From contig NZ_JBHFQG010000002.1 of assembly GCF_041949975.1 (NCBI RefSeq), positions 173,039-237,038 on the forward strand: a DNA stretch of 64,000 bases, written 5' to 3'. A program made the translations under genes and the position numbers. Shown one piece after another: positions 26,418 to 35,501 of this stretch (the stretch's first letter is position 1; every line of letters begins with the position of its first letter). The notes below the pieces were generated by a model, which saw only the letters and a program-made list of their open reading frames with translations, did no database searches and had not been told where the DNA came from. Origin of the DNA: Alteribacillus sp041949975 (lineage in GTDB: Bacteria > Bacillota > Bacilli > Bacillales > Marinococcaceae).

Positions 26418-27650
26418 ATGAATGTAGTCGTTCAAAAATTTGGCGGAACCTCTGTCCGAAATAAAGACACGAGATTGGCAGCAGCCAAACATGTACAAAA
26501 ATCTGTGGAAGAGGGCTTCAAAGTAGTGGTCGTCGTCTCTGCTATGGGAAGAGAAGGCGATCCATATGCTACAGATACATTACTTGGTCTTGTGCATAAA
26601 GAAGCTTCTCACGTGGGAAACAGGGAAAAAGATTTACTTGTTTCTTGTGGAGAAGTGATTTCTTCTGTTGTTTTCACAGACCTTTTGCAATCACTGGATA
26701 TAAAAGCAAAAGCAATGACAGGCCCGCAAGCTGGATTTCGCACAAGTGAAGAATTTAGTGAAGCCAGGATTGTGGATATGCAGTGCAGTTCTTTAGAACA
26801 GTCATTAAATCAAGTTGATGCAGTGGTCGTTGCAGGTTTTCAAGGAGTTTCTTCTAATGGAGAAATAACTACTCTCGGCCGTGGAGGAAGCGACACATCA
26901 GCTACAGCACTTGCAGCTGCGTTAAAAGCCGAACGAGTGGATATTTTTACGGACGTTGAGGGAATTATGACTGCTGATCCTCGTATTGTTGAAGAGGCAG
27001 CGATTATAGATTCTGTTACGTATCAGGAAATTTGTAATATGGCCTATCAAGGTGCAAAAGTAATTCATCCAAGAGCAGTAGAAATTGCCATGCAGGCGAA
27101 AATTCCTGTACGAATACGCTCCACTATGTCAGATGCACCGGGCACGCTCATTACTGCAGGGTCTGATCCGGGTGTAGACCTTGAAGACCGAACGGTAACC
27201 GGTATAGCTCACATGGCGGGTTTATCTCAGATTACGGTGAGGGGAAAAGATTATTTAAACCTCCAGACAGAAGTTTTTCAAGAAATGGCAAAGGCTAACA
27301 TATCAGTCGATTTTATTAACATTCAACCTGCAGCGATCGTTTACACGGTTCCTGATGAAAAGGCTGAGCAGGCAATGAACGTATTAAAAGCGAAAGGGTA
27401 TGAGCCTGAATGTCTATCAAATTGTGCTAAGGTTTCTGCTGTCGGTGCAGGCATGACAGGTGTTCCCGGGGTAGCATCAAAAATTGTGGCTGCACTTACT
27501 AAAGAAAATATTCAAATTTTCCAATCAGCTGACTCTCATACGACCATTTGGGTGCTTGTCAAAGGGGAGGACATGAAAAAAGCAGTCCTTGCTCTTCATA
27601 CCATGTTTCAGCTAGAAAAACAGAATACTTCTGCCCAAAATGATGAATAG
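26418..27650 (+). CDS. dapG: Aspartokinase I (DapG type)
   Basis: Phosphorylates aspartate at the head of the diaminopimelate pathway. 410 residues. KFGGTSV is at the N-terminus, followed by VVVVSAMG, TLGRGGSDTSATALAAAL, FTDVEGIMTADPR and, at the end, two ACT domains (ITVRGKDYLNLQTEVFQ and SAVGAGMTGVPGVASKI). In B. subtilis the DapG isozyme is regulated by meso-diaminopimelate. It starts 13 bases after asd, in one operon with dapA. Confidence 0.95.
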   Translation: MNVVVQKFGGTSVRNKDTRLAAAKHVQKSVEEGFKVVVVVSAMGREGDPYATDTLLGLVHKEASHVGNREKDLLVSCGEVISSVVFTDLLQSLDIKAKAMTGPQAGFRTSEEFSEARIVDMQCSSLEQSLNQVDAVVVAGFQGVSSNGEITTLGRGGSDTSATALAAALKAERVDIFTDVEGIMTADPRIVEEAAIIDSVTYQEICNMAYQGAKVIHPRAVEIAMQAKIPVRIRSTMSDAPGTLITAGSDPGVDLEDRTVTGIAHMAGLSQITVRGKDYLNLQTEVFQEMAKANISVDFINIQPAAIVYTVPDEKAEQAMNVLKAKGYEPECLSNCAKVSAVGAGMTGVPGVASKIVAALTKENIQIFQSADSHTTIWVLVKGEDMKKAVLALHTMFQLEKQNTSAQNDE

Positions 27651-27690
27651 GTCATAGGCGGCAGATAATATGGAAAGGGGCGGAATATGA

Positions 27691-28560
27691 GTGGATTTCG
27701 GTCGATTGCTCACCGCTATGGTAACTCCATTTGACGAGAATGGGGCGATAGATAAGCCGGCGCTAGAACCATTGGTAGAACATTTAATATCTACCGGAAC
27801 GGAAGGTTTAGTGGTGGCTGGAACCACTGGTGAGTCCCCTACACTTAAATCAGATGAAAAATTATTTTTGTTTCAAAGGGTAAAGGAAATTGCCGGAAAC
27901 CGTGCATTTGTAATTGCCGGAACAGGTACAAATGATACTGCGTACTCTGCTGCTTTAACCGAAAAAGCTGCTGCGCTTAGGGTGGACGGGGTAATGGCAG
28001 TGACCCCGTATTACAACAAGCCTAGTCAGGAAGGAATGTATTTTCATTTTGAAACGATTGCGAAAGCTTCCACACTTCCTTTAATGATATATAATATTCC
28101 AGGAAGGTGTATAGTAAATCTACAAGCTGAGACACTGCTTCGTCTTAGTAAAATACCAAACATTACGTCGGTTAAAGAAGCAAGCGGCGACATGGAGCAG
28201 ATTTCCTATGTCATAGAAGAAAGCCCCCATAATTTTTATGTCTATAGCGGCGATGATTCGATGACGCTTCCGATTATGTCTGTAGGCGGAAATGGAGTAG
28301 TATCAGTAGCAGCTCATATTATTGGAAATGAAATGAACCAGATGATCAATAGCTTTACAAAAGGGGAGGCCGAGATTGCTTCTGCGTTACACAGAAAGCT
28401 TCTTCCAAAAATGAAAGCATGCTTTATTGCGCCAAACCCTTCACCGGTAAAAGCTATGCTTGATCAGCTTGGATTAGTTTCTAAATATACAAGAGCACCT
28501 ATTCTGCCATTGAATGAAGCGGAAATGAAGCAGCTTGAACAATGGTTCAGCCTGGCATAA
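27691..28560 (+). CDS. dapA: 4-hydroxy-tetrahydrodipicolinate synthase
   Basis: Condenses pyruvate with aspartate semialdehyde via a Schiff base. 289 residues. GTTGESPTL binds substrate, TPYYNKPSQEGMYFHF carries the Tyr residues, and VKEASGDMEQ holds the Schiff-base Lys162. The start is GTG at 27691 (MDFGRLLTAMVTPF), matching the family. An ATG four bases earlier is out of frame and leads to a stop after about 15 codons. Its product feeds both peptidoglycan or lysine synthesis and, in sporulation, DpaAB. The 3' end of the gene is part of the terminator hairpin. Confidence 0.96.
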   Translation: MDFGRLLTAMVTPFDENGAIDKPALEPLVEHLISTGTEGLVVAGTTGESPTLKSDEKLFLFQRVKEIAGNRAFVIAGTGTNDTAYSAALTEKAAALRVDGVMAVTPYYNKPSQEGMYFHFETIAKASTLPLMIYNIPGRCIVNLQAETLLRLSKIPNITSVKEASGDMEQISYVIEESPHNFYVYSGDDSMTLPIMSVGGNGVVSVAAHIIGNEMNQMINSFTKGEAEIASALHRKLLPKMKACFIAPNPSPVKAMLDQLGLVSKYTRAPILPLNEAEMKQLEQWFSLA

Positions 28561-28581
28561 TGCCAGGCTTTCTTATTTTTC
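28549..28581 (+). terminator. dapA terminator overlapping the stop codon
   Basis: AGCCTGGCA - TAA - TGCCAGGCT: a perfect 9-bp stem whose loop is the dapA stop codon, followed by TTCTTATTTTTC. The upstream arm encodes the last three residues of DapA. Confidence 0.85.
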
Positions 28582-28599
28582 TAAAACATGGAATATACC

Positions 28600-28629
28600 T
28601 TGTATTCTCTTTTAAATTTAAGTTATACT
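28600..28629 (+). promoter_or_regulatory. SigA promoter for rnjB
   Basis: TTGTAT at 28600-28605, 18-base spacer, TATACT at 28624-28629, in the gap between the dapA terminator and rnjB. Confidence 0.6.
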
Positions 28630-28721
28630 ACTAACAAGTGATCTGTCCGGGTTTAAAAAGTAAATACAAAAATGAACGTATCAATCCATTAGAGAATTGA
28701 ATACATTAGGAGGAAATAACG

Positions 28722-30389
28722 TTGTCAAAGGAGTCTTTAGAGAGCATACGTGTTTTTGCCCTGGGCGGAGTCGGTGAAATTGGCAAAAACATGTATATTG
28801 TAGAAACAGATGAAGATATATTTATGATTGATGCAGGGTTGATGTTCCCTGAGGATGATATGCTCGGAGTAGATGTTGTCATTCCCGACATCTCTTATAT
28901 TGTCCAAAATAAAGATCGGTTTCGCGCCATTATTCTGACTCATGGACATGAGGATCATATAGGTGCACTGCCATATATTCTAAGAAAAGTAAATGTACCC
29001 GTTTACGGAACAAAATTAACATTAGGCCTTGTAGAAGATCACTTAAAGGAAAAAGGCCTGCGAAAAAAATCGGACCTTCGTTTAATTGATGGAGACAGTC
29101 GAATTAGTGCTGGACAAGTTCCATTGAGTTTTTTTCGTGTAAACCATAGCATCCCTGATTCAGTCGGAGTTTGCATTCATACGCCGCAAGGAATCATCGT
29201 GCATACAGGTGATTTTAAAATTGACCAAACCCCGGTAGATGGTAAATTTGCAGACATTGATACACTCTCAAACATCGGTAAAGAAGGAGTGCTCTGTTTA
29301 TTATCAGATAGCACGAATGCGGAACGGCCAGGCACCAGTCCTTCCGAAACCTCTACTGGTGAAGGTATTAAAGAAGTATTTCAAGAAGCTGAAGGACGTA
29401 TTATTGTAACCACCTTCGCTTCCAATGTGCACCGGATTCAACAAGTGATAGATGCTGCCCAAAAGCAGAAAAGAAAAATAGCTGTTGTGGGGCATTCCAT
29501 GAAAAAAGTGATTGATATTGCTCGTGACATGGGATACTTACTTTGTCCGGACGATCTTTTTATCAATACAGATAAAGTTAACGATTTTGATAATGATAAA
29601 GTAACGATTCTTTGTACAGGCAGTCAGGGTGAACCGATGTCGGCGCTTACTCGCATGGCGAAAGGAGCACACCGGCAGGTCACCATTGAAAGCGAAGATA
29701 CAGTGATTATTGCAGCCAACCCTATCCCTGGCAATGAAAAATCTGTTTCGAGGATTATTGATTTTCTCTATCAGATTGGAGCAGAGGTCGTTTATGGTGA
29801 TAGGAATGTTCACGCATCCGGCCATGGATGTCAGGAAGAATTAATGTTGATGCTGAACCTTTTAAAACCAACCTATTTTATTCCGGTTCACGGGGAATAC
29901 AGGATGCAGCATGCACATGGAGAGCTTGCTGAAAAAACAGGAGTCGACCCTAATCATATTTTCCTGATTGATAAAGGAGAACGAATAGAATTTAATAACG
30001 GTAAAGCAAAGCATGCCGGCAAAGTGCCAGCTGGGAATGTATTAATTGACGGTCTTGGTGTAGGTGATGTCGGGAACATCGTATTGCGTGACCGCAGACT
30101 TCTTTCAGAAGATGGAATATTAGTTGTTGTCGTAACGCTAAATAAAAAAAGCGGCGGTATTGTTTCAGGCCCTGATATTATTTCACGAGGCTTTGTATAC
30201 GTCAGAGAATCAGAAAAACTTCTTGAAGAAGCGAACAAAAAAGTTTCCACTACTCTAGAAAAATGTATGAGTGAAAATATTAATGAATGGTCTTCATTGA
30301 AAAGCAGTATACGAGATGTATTAAGCCGCTACTTATATGAAAAAACAAAAAGACGTCCAATGATACTGCCAATTATTATGGAAGTGTAA
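28722..30389 (+). CDS. rnjB: Ribonuclease J2
   Basis: Metallo-beta-lactamase/beta-CASP ribonuclease, partner of RNase J1. 555 residues, the same as B. subtilis RNase J2. HGHEDHIGALP is the metal-binding motif. VNHSIPDS, GDFKIDQTPVDG and the beta-CASP segments (LLSDSTNAERPG, VVGHSMKK, GSQGEPMSAL, HASGHGCQEE) follow, and the C-terminal domain is complete. The start is TTG at 28722 with AGGAGG upstream. The genomic place between dapA and tepA is what marks it as the J2 rather than the J1 paralogue. Confidence 0.93.
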   Translation: MSKESLESIRVFALGGVGEIGKNMYIVETDEDIFMIDAGLMFPEDDMLGVDVVIPDISYIVQNKDRFRAIILTHGHEDHIGALPYILRKVNVPVYGTKLTLGLVEDHLKEKGLRKKSDLRLIDGDSRISAGQVPLSFFRVNHSIPDSVGVCIHTPQGIIVHTGDFKIDQTPVDGKFADIDTLSNIGKEGVLCLLSDSTNAERPGTSPSETSTGEGIKEVFQEAEGRIIVTTFASNVHRIQQVIDAAQKQKRKIAVVGHSMKKVIDIARDMGYLLCPDDLFINTDKVNDFDNDKVTILCTGSQGEPMSALTRMAKGAHRQVTIESEDTVIIAANPIPGNEKSVSRIIDFLYQIGAEVVYGDRNVHASGHGCQEELMLMLNLLKPTYFIPVHGEYRMQHAHGELAEKTGVDPNHIFLIDKGERIEFNNGKAKHAGKVPAGNVLIDGLGVGDVGNIVLRDRRLLSEDGILVVVVTLNKKSGGIVSGPDIISRGFVYVRESEKLLEEANKKVSTTLEKCMSENINEWSSLKSSIRDVLSRYLYEKTKRRPMILPIIMEV

Positions 30390-30393
30390 AAAG

Positions 30394-30438
30394 AATGCTG
30401 TTCCTAAGTGATTTATCACTGCAGAACAGCATTTTTCT
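30394..30438 (+). terminator. rnjB terminator
   Basis: AATGCTGTTC at 30394-30403 pairs with GAACAGCATT at 30424-30433, with an inner AGTGAT/ATCACT hairpin, and a TTTCTTTT tail. Confidence 0.85.
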
Positions 30439-30439
30439 T

Positions 30440-30516
30440 TTGCAGTATAGATAAACAAGGATAGATAAACAAGGCTTGTCACCATCAAAACTTGATAGCA
30501 AGCCAAGTTTTTCTAA
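30440..30516 (+). repeat. 97-bp-type intergenic repeat, divergent copy at 30.4 kb
   Basis: Right half GGCTTGTCACC, then CTTGATAGCAAGCCAAGTTT and TTCTAA, aligns with the hairpin and right end of the element at 46969-47064. The left half is weakly conserved and contains a short duplication (GATAAACAAGGATAGATAAA). It lies immediately behind the rnjB terminator. Confidence 0.45.
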
Positions 30517-30567
30517 ACCGTGCCCTCAAATATACTAATAAAATTCTTTAATATTTGAGAAGAAAAT

Positions 30568-30597
30568 GTATGAATAAATATGGTGGTTGTCATACTA
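30568..30597 (+). promoter_or_regulatory. SigG-type promoter for tepA
   Basis: GTATG at 30568-30572, an 18-base spacer, CATACTA at 30591-30597. This fits the forespore SigG consensus (GHATR, 18 bases, CATHHTA) at every defined position, 30 bases before the tepA start. Confidence 0.65.
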
Positions 30598-30626
30598 ACA
30601 TTATATTCTATAAGGGAGGTATTGTT

Positions 30627-31424
30627 ATGCCTGACAATCAAGGCCCATCTACTCCTCAGACGCCAAATCCTGGAACAACTCCTAATCCTGGAACAACTCC
30701 TAATCCTTCTCCTCAACAGCCGCAGCAGCCGAACAAAGATGATAAAAGTTCTGGTCTTGTAAATAAAATTCAACAGCTTGGGCAAACCAACGTTGCCCAA
30801 ATGGAAAATTCAAATATTCATTGCATTACTATAGTGGGCCAAATCGAAGGCCATATGCAGCTCCCTCCGCAAAACAAAACAACCAAATATGAGCATATTA
30901 TTCCTCAGCTTGTTGCGGCAGAACAAAACCCAAAAATTGAAGGGCTTCTGCTCGTTTTAAATACAGTAGGGGGAGATGTTGAAGCAGGGCTGGCCATGTC
31001 AGAAATGATAGCAAGCATGAGTAAGCCTGCGATCACTATTGTATTAGGAGGCGGTCACTCGATTGGTGTGCCGATTGCCGTAGCTGCTGACTATTCGTAC
31101 ATTGCTGAAACGGCAACAATGACCATTCATCCCATTCGTTTAACCGGACTGGTCATTGGTGTTCCGCAAACATTTGAGTACCTTGATAAAATGCAGGAAA
31201 GAGTGATTAGTTTTGTCACACGCCACTCTAATATTGAAGAAGAAAAATTTAAAGAATTAATGTTTGCCAAAGGGAATTTAACGAGGGATATAGGGACAAA
31301 TGTTATTGGACCAGATGCTGTAAAATACGGTTTAATAGATGATGTTGGAGGAATTGGCCAGGCATTGAAAAAACTAAATACACTCATTGAGGAAAAGAAT
31401 GAGAAAGGGGATATGCTGCAATGA
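30627..31424 (+). CDS. tepA: ClpP/crotonase-fold protease TepA
   Basis: ClpP-like serine protease; the B. subtilis protein acts in spore outgrowth on small acid-soluble proteins, as I recall. 265 residues. The N-terminal 35 residues are low-complexity Pro/Asn/Gln/Thr with an 18-base tandem duplication (30666-30701). The ClpP fold begins around residue 65. VLNTVGGDVEAGLAMSEM and GGGHSIGVPIAVAAD (probable Ser nucleophile, GHSIG) are followed by TIHPIRLTG (His). The ATG at 30627 has AAGGGAGG before it. It overlaps ylzJ by four bases. Confidence 0.93.
   Translation: MPDNQGPSTPQTPNPGTTPNPGTTPNPSPQQPQQPNKDDKSSGLVNKIQQLGQTNVAQMENSNIHCITIVGQIEGHMQLPPQNKTTKYEHIIPQLVAAEQNPKIEGLLLVLNTVGGDVEAGLAMSEMIASMSKPAITIVLGGGHSIGVPIAVAADYSYIAETATMTIHPIRLTGLVIGVPQTFEYLDKMQERVISFVTRHSNIEEEKFKELMFAKGNLTRDIGTNVIGPDAVKYGLIDDVGGIGQALKKLNTLIEEKNEKGDMLQ
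30666..30701 (+). repeat. 18-bp tandem duplication in tepA
   Basis: Two perfect copies of AATCCTGGAACAACTCCT encoding the hexapeptide NPGTTP twice in the disordered N-terminal tail of TepA. Confidence 0.9.
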
Positions 31425-31645
31425 TCATTTACACGCCGCTATCCATGGACTCCATTTTCCCTCCTGATGAAAATGCCTGGAAAAATAAAAAAGAAGTAAC
31501 TATTGAAAATGGAACACTGGTAATTGAAAAAACAGATGATTTCAATTGGAAAGTTGTTTCCTTGCATAGTTCTAATCCTCAGGACTATTTATTGGATAAA
31601 TATCAGCCAGGAACAGTTTGGACAGGAAATAACGAACTTTCTTAA
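31421..31645 (+). CDS. ylzJ: YlzJ-like small protein
   Basis: 74-residue protein beginning MIIYTPLSMDSIFPPDE and ending with a YLLDKYQPGTVW segment, the pattern of the YlzJ family found directly behind tepA in bacilli. It overlaps tepA (ATGA), so it is translationally coupled and probably under the same forespore promoter. Function unknown. Confidence 0.8.
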   Translation: MIIYTPLSMDSIFPPDENAWKNKKEVTIENGTLVIEKTDDFNWKVVSLHSSNPQDYLLDKYQPGTVWTGNNELS

Positions 31646-31664
31646 AGGAAATGAAGGAAAAATG

Positions 31665-31673
31665 TGCTATAAT
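31665..31673 (+). promoter_or_regulatory. Extended -10 promoter candidate for spoIIIE
   Basis: TGCTATAAT: a perfect TATAAT at 31668-31673 with the TG of an extended -10. No good -35. It lies about 150 bases before spoIIIE. Confidence 0.45.
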
Positions 31674-31697
31674 GAAAAAAGAATAGACATACAAGCA

Positions 31698-31733
31698 GGG
31701 CTGTCTCCTATATTTTCTCAGATGAGACAGCCC
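31698..31733 (+). other. Hairpin in the spoIIIE leader
   Basis: Perfect 10-bp stem GGGCTGTCTC / GAGACAGCCC around a 16-base loop. No T-tract follows, so it is not a standard terminator; it may shape the spoIIIE mRNA leader or end the ylzJ message. Confidence 0.5.
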
Positions 31734-31824
31734 AATTCGTTGTGGTTAACATTTAAATAGGATGCGCTCTTTATACATATCGTTTTCTACAACAAATCAG
31801 CATCGGAAGGTTCGAGGTGATAGG

Positions 31825-34191
31825 ATGGCAAAAAAGTCAAAGCGTAAAAAAAGAACGGCCAAGCATTGGAAAGCTCAGATGAAATTTGAACTGAGCGGTC
31901 TTATAATATTTACTTTCGGAATACTTGCGCTATTCCATTTAGGACGTGCAGGAGAAGTAACTTTGTCTCTTTTTCGTTTTATTGCAGGCGAATGGTACCC
32001 CCTAATAAATATAGGTATATTAATTTTAGCAGCGTCTCTAATAATAAAAAGAAAATTCCCTGTGTTGATCGGAAAACGTTTAAACGGTTTATATTTGGCT
32101 GTTACTACTTTATTATTATTAAGCCATGTTCAAATGTTTGAAAACCTGGGAATGCAGGGGCAGTACCAGGAAAGCTCAGCTATTGTAACGACGTGGGAAT
32201 TATTTATACTCGACCCTTTTGATAATGGACGTGTGGAAGATTTAGGCGGCGGTATGATCGGTGCATTATTGTTTGTTACCTCCCAATTTTTATTTGATGC
32301 TGGAGGCACAAGGGTTATAGCCGTATTGTTATTTTTGCTGTCCTTTTTATTAATTACAGGGCTGTCTTTGCAAGAGATCATTCAGTATATTTCTAAAAAA
32401 AGCGGACCAAAATTTAAACAAGCAATCCTTTCAGTAAAAGAGAAAACACGGCAGCAAAAAGAAGCTTATGAAAAAAGAAAATCAAGTAAAGTTCATTCAG
32501 CGGTACCATCAGCTTCAAAAACAAACAAGAAAGATAATAAGTCAGTTGGTCCTGTGCAGCCAGCTGATGAAACAGTTGAACCGGTTATCTATAATTTTGC
32601 TGAGCAAACTTATCAAACACCTGCCGAAAAGTATGAACCAAATGGTGAATCAGTGAAACAACCTGGAATGTCGGTCTCAGCACCTAAAGAAAATGGAGTA
32701 GAAAGCGCGTCTGATACAGCGGCTCCGTTAATTTCACAAGAAGAAGAAAATAAAGATTACGAGCTGCCTGCCATTCGTTTACTCGGTTCTCCTAAACATA
32801 ATACTCAAAATCAAGAGAGAGGCTTAATTTCCTCCAACGCTCGAAAGTTAGAAGAAACGCTGAACAGCTTTGGCGTAAAAGCCAGGGTAAATGAAGTTCA
32901 TTTAGGCCCGGCCGTGACAAAATACGAAGTGCAGCCGGACACCGGGGTGAAAGTTAGTAAAATCGTTAATTTGGCTGACGACCTGGCACTAGCTCTTGCA
33001 GCAAAAGATATCCGCATAGAAGCCCCAATTCCTGGAAAAGCGGCGGTGGGCATTGAAGTACCAAATCAAGAAGTAGCGATGGTTACACTTAGGGAAGTTC
33101 TAGAAGCTGGTTATCAAAAGGATGATCATGTGCTTTCGGTAGCGCTTGGGCGGGATATTTCAGGCGAACCTGTACTTGCATCTCTGCATAAAATGCCGCA
33201 CTTACTCGTAGCTGGAGCTACGGGAAGTGGAAAAAGTGTATGTATTAACGGTATTATTACAAGTATATTAATGAAAGCAAGACCGCATGAAGTAAAGCTA
33301 ATGATGATTGATCCAAAAATGGTGGAGTTAAATGTATATAACGGTATCCCGCACTTGCTGACTCCTGTTGTCACCGAGCCTAAAAAGGCTGCTCAGGCAT
33401 TAAAAAAAGTCGTCGCAGAAATGGAAAGAAGGTATGATTTATTTTCCCACAGCGGTACGAGAAATATTGAAGGGTATAATGAGCTGATAAAAAAGCAAAA
33501 TGAAAAAGGAGAGGAAAAGCAGCCAGAACTTCCATACATTATTGTTCTTGTCGATGAACTGGCGGATTTAATGATGGTAGCTTCAAGTGATGTAGAAGAT
33601 GCTATTACAAGGCTTGCACAGATGGCGCGTGCTGCCGGGATTCACATGATTATTGCAACTCAGCGTCCTTCCGTCGATGTTATTACAGGAGTAATTAAAG
33701 CCAACATTCCATCTCGAATCGCTTTTGGGGTTTCCAGCCAAACGGATTCACGTACGATTTTAGATTCAGCTGGTGCAGAAAAGCTGTTAGGAAAAGGGGA
33801 TATGCTGTTTCAGCCGGTAGGAGCAAATAAATCAACACGCGTACAGGGCGCATTTGTTTCTGACGAAGAGGTGGAAGCTGTAGTAGAAGCTGTGGTTGCC
33901 CAGCAAAAAGCCAACTATCAAGAAGAAATGATTCCAGAAGACAAACCAGAAGTAAACGAGGAAGTAAATGATGACCTCTACAACGATGCTGTTCAACTGG
34001 TCCTTCAAATGCAAAGTGCGTCTGTTTCCATGCTACAGCGCAGATTCCGGATAGGATATACGAGAGCAGCCAGATTAATTGATGAAATGGAGATGCGGGG
34101 AATTGTAGGACCTTATGAAGGCAGCAAACCAAGAGAGGTCCTTGTCAGTCAGCATAATGATCAAAGCAGCGAAGAAATGCCGTCAAGGTAG
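31825..34191 (+). CDS. spoIIIE: DNA translocase SpoIIIE/FtsK
   Basis: Membrane-anchored ATP-driven motor that pumps the chromosome into the forespore. 788 residues, one more than B. subtilis SpoIIIE. The N-terminal region has four membrane segments (about 20-165), then a charged linker of about 170 residues. The motor follows with Walker A GATGSGKS at 464-471 and Walker B IIVLVDELADLMM. The C-terminal winged-helix gamma domain reads SVSMLQRRFRIGYTRAARLIDEMEMRG. The ATG at 31825 has GAGGTGAT upstream; the 21-residue upstream extension is not conserved. B. subtilis has ymfCDE between spoIIIE and ymfF; here the gap is 32 bases. Confidence 0.96.
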   Translation: MAKKSKRKKRTAKHWKAQMKFELSGLIIFTFGILALFHLGRAGEVTLSLFRFIAGEWYPLINIGILILAASLIIKRKFPVLIGKRLNGLYLAVTTLLLLSHVQMFENLGMQGQYQESSAIVTTWELFILDPFDNGRVEDLGGGMIGALLFVTSQFLFDAGGTRVIAVLLFLLSFLLITGLSLQEIIQYISKKSGPKFKQAILSVKEKTRQQKEAYEKRKSSKVHSAVPSASKTNKKDNKSVGPVQPADETVEPVIYNFAEQTYQTPAEKYEPNGESVKQPGMSVSAPKENGVESASDTAAPLISQEEENKDYELPAIRLLGSPKHNTQNQERGLISSNARKLEETLNSFGVKARVNEVHLGPAVTKYEVQPDTGVKVSKIVNLADDLALALAAKDIRIEAPIPGKAAVGIEVPNQEVAMVTLREVLEAGYQKDDHVLSVALGRDISGEPVLASLHKMPHLLVAGATGSGKSVCINGIITSILMKARPHEVKLMMIDPKMVELNVYNGIPHLLTPVVTEPKKAAQALKKVVAEMERRYDLFSHSGTRNIEGYNELIKKQNEKGEEKQPELPYIIVLVDELADLMMVASSDVEDAITRLAQMARAAGIHMIIATQRPSVDVITGVIKANIPSRIAFGVSSQTDSRTILDSAGAEKLLGKGDMLFQPVGANKSTRVQGAFVSDEEVEAVVEAVVAQQKANYQEEMIPEDKPEVNEEVNDDLYNDAVQLVLQMQSASVSMLQRRFRIGYTRAARLIDEMEMRGIVGPYEGSKPREVLVSQHNDQSSEEMPSR

Positions 34192-34223
34192 TATGGATAT
34201 CAAACAAGGAGGTAAAGAACAAT

Positions 34224-35501
34224 ATGCTAGAAGAACAAATTATAAATGTAAATGGGCTGGATGTACATGTCGTATCCACTTCGAAATACAAAACAACAAA
34301 CTTTGTTTTACAAATTAAAAGCACCCTGTCAAAAGAAACAGCTACAGAACGATCGTTGCTGGCAAATGTATTAAAAAGCGCATCAAAACAATTTCCGTCC
34401 CGTAAAGAAATCAGATTGTATTTAGACAATCTTTATGGAGCCTCTTTTCATGCAGACGTTCAGAAAAAAGGAGAAAATCACATCATCTCTTTTCGATTAG
34501 AAGCGGCAAACGAAAAATTTTTAAAAGATAATACCCCGTTATTTAAAAAAAGCTTATCTTTTTTGCATGAAGTGCTTGAGAATCCGTTCCTTGATGACAA
34601 AGGCGGTTTTTCAGAAAAAGTAATTCGTGAAGAGAAACGAACATTAAAACAGCGGATGGAATCTATATATGACGATAAAATCCGGTATGCCAATAAACGT
34701 TTATTAGAAGAAATGTGCAAAGATGAACCTTATTCTGTCCATCCTTTCGGCGAAATGGAAAAAATAGATAAAATCAACTCCGACACTTTAATGCAGGAAT
34801 ATAAAAGAATGCTTCAGGAAGACGATATTCGCCTCTACATTGTGGGAGACGTAAAAGCAGAAGAAGTAGAAGAGGCTGCTTCCATTTTTTCTGTCACTTC
34901 CCACTCTCCACAAAAGCAGGCAGATACCCAACAATCTAAGCCATTAAATGAACCAAAAGAAAAAACGGAAACAGATGATATTAACCAAGGTAAACTGCAT
35001 TTAGGCTATAGAACTGCTGTAACTTTTGCAGATGAACGTTTTCCTGCTATGCAAGTCATGAATGGATTATTTGGAGGATTTCCTCATTCTAAATTATTTA
35101 TGAATGTTAGAGAAAAAGAAAGCATGGCTTATTACGCAGCTTCTAGATATGAGAGTCTAAAAGGACTTGTGTTAGTCTTTGCTGGCATTGAAGCTTCTAA
35201 ATATGAAAAAGCTGTGGAAATTATTAAGAAACAGTTAGATGATATGAAACAAGGGAATTTTACTGATGAAGCTGTAGAACAAACGAAAGTGATGGTCAAA
35301 AACCAGCTCCTTGAAACAGCAGACTCTGCAAGAGGCCTTGTCGATTTATATTATCAAAGCATAGCAGCAGGCAATCAGCGGGAATTAACAGAGTGGGTCA
35401 AAGCAATTGATTCTGTGACAAAGCATGATGTAATAGACGCTGCCGCTACAGTCGAATTGGACACTTGCTATTTTTTACGCGGTGAGGAGGCTGCCAAATG
35501 A
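34224..35501 (+). CDS. ymfF: Inactive M16-family peptidase homologue YmfF
   Basis: 425-residue M16-fold protein. The HxxEH zinc motif is absent from the N-terminal half, while the glycine-rich and R/Y-type segment of the C-terminal half (GLFGGFPHSKLFMNVREKESMAYY) is present. In M16B heterodimers one subunit is catalytic and the other supplies such a substrate-binding half; the next gene encodes the active partner. AAGGAGGT precedes the ATG. It overlaps ymfH by four bases, which fits 1:1 synthesis. The B. subtilis pair is little characterised. Confidence 0.88.
   Translation: MLEEQIINVNGLDVHVVSTSKYKTTNFVLQIKSTLSKETATERSLLANVLKSASKQFPSRKEIRLYLDNLYGASFHADVQKKGENHIISFRLEAANEKFLKDNTPLFKKSLSFLHEVLENPFLDDKGGFSEKVIREEKRTLKQRMESIYDDKIRYANKRLLEEMCKDEPYSVHPFGEMEKIDKINSDTLMQEYKRMLQEDDIRLYIVGDVKAEEVEEAASIFSVTSHSPQKQADTQQSKPLNEPKEKTETDDINQGKLHLGYRTAVTFADERFPAMQVMNGLFGGFPHSKLFMNVREKESMAYYAASRYESLKGLVLVFAGIEASKYEKAVEIIKKQLDDMKQGNFTDEAVEQTKVMVKNQLLETADSARGLVDLYYQSIAAGNQRELTEWVKAIDSVTKHDVIDAAATVELDTCYFLRGEEAAK

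Noticed and set aside
27687..27690. ATG at 27687 as the dapA start
   Set aside because: It is out of frame with the DapA protein and leads to a stop after about 15 codons; the GTG at 27691 gives the family N-terminus.
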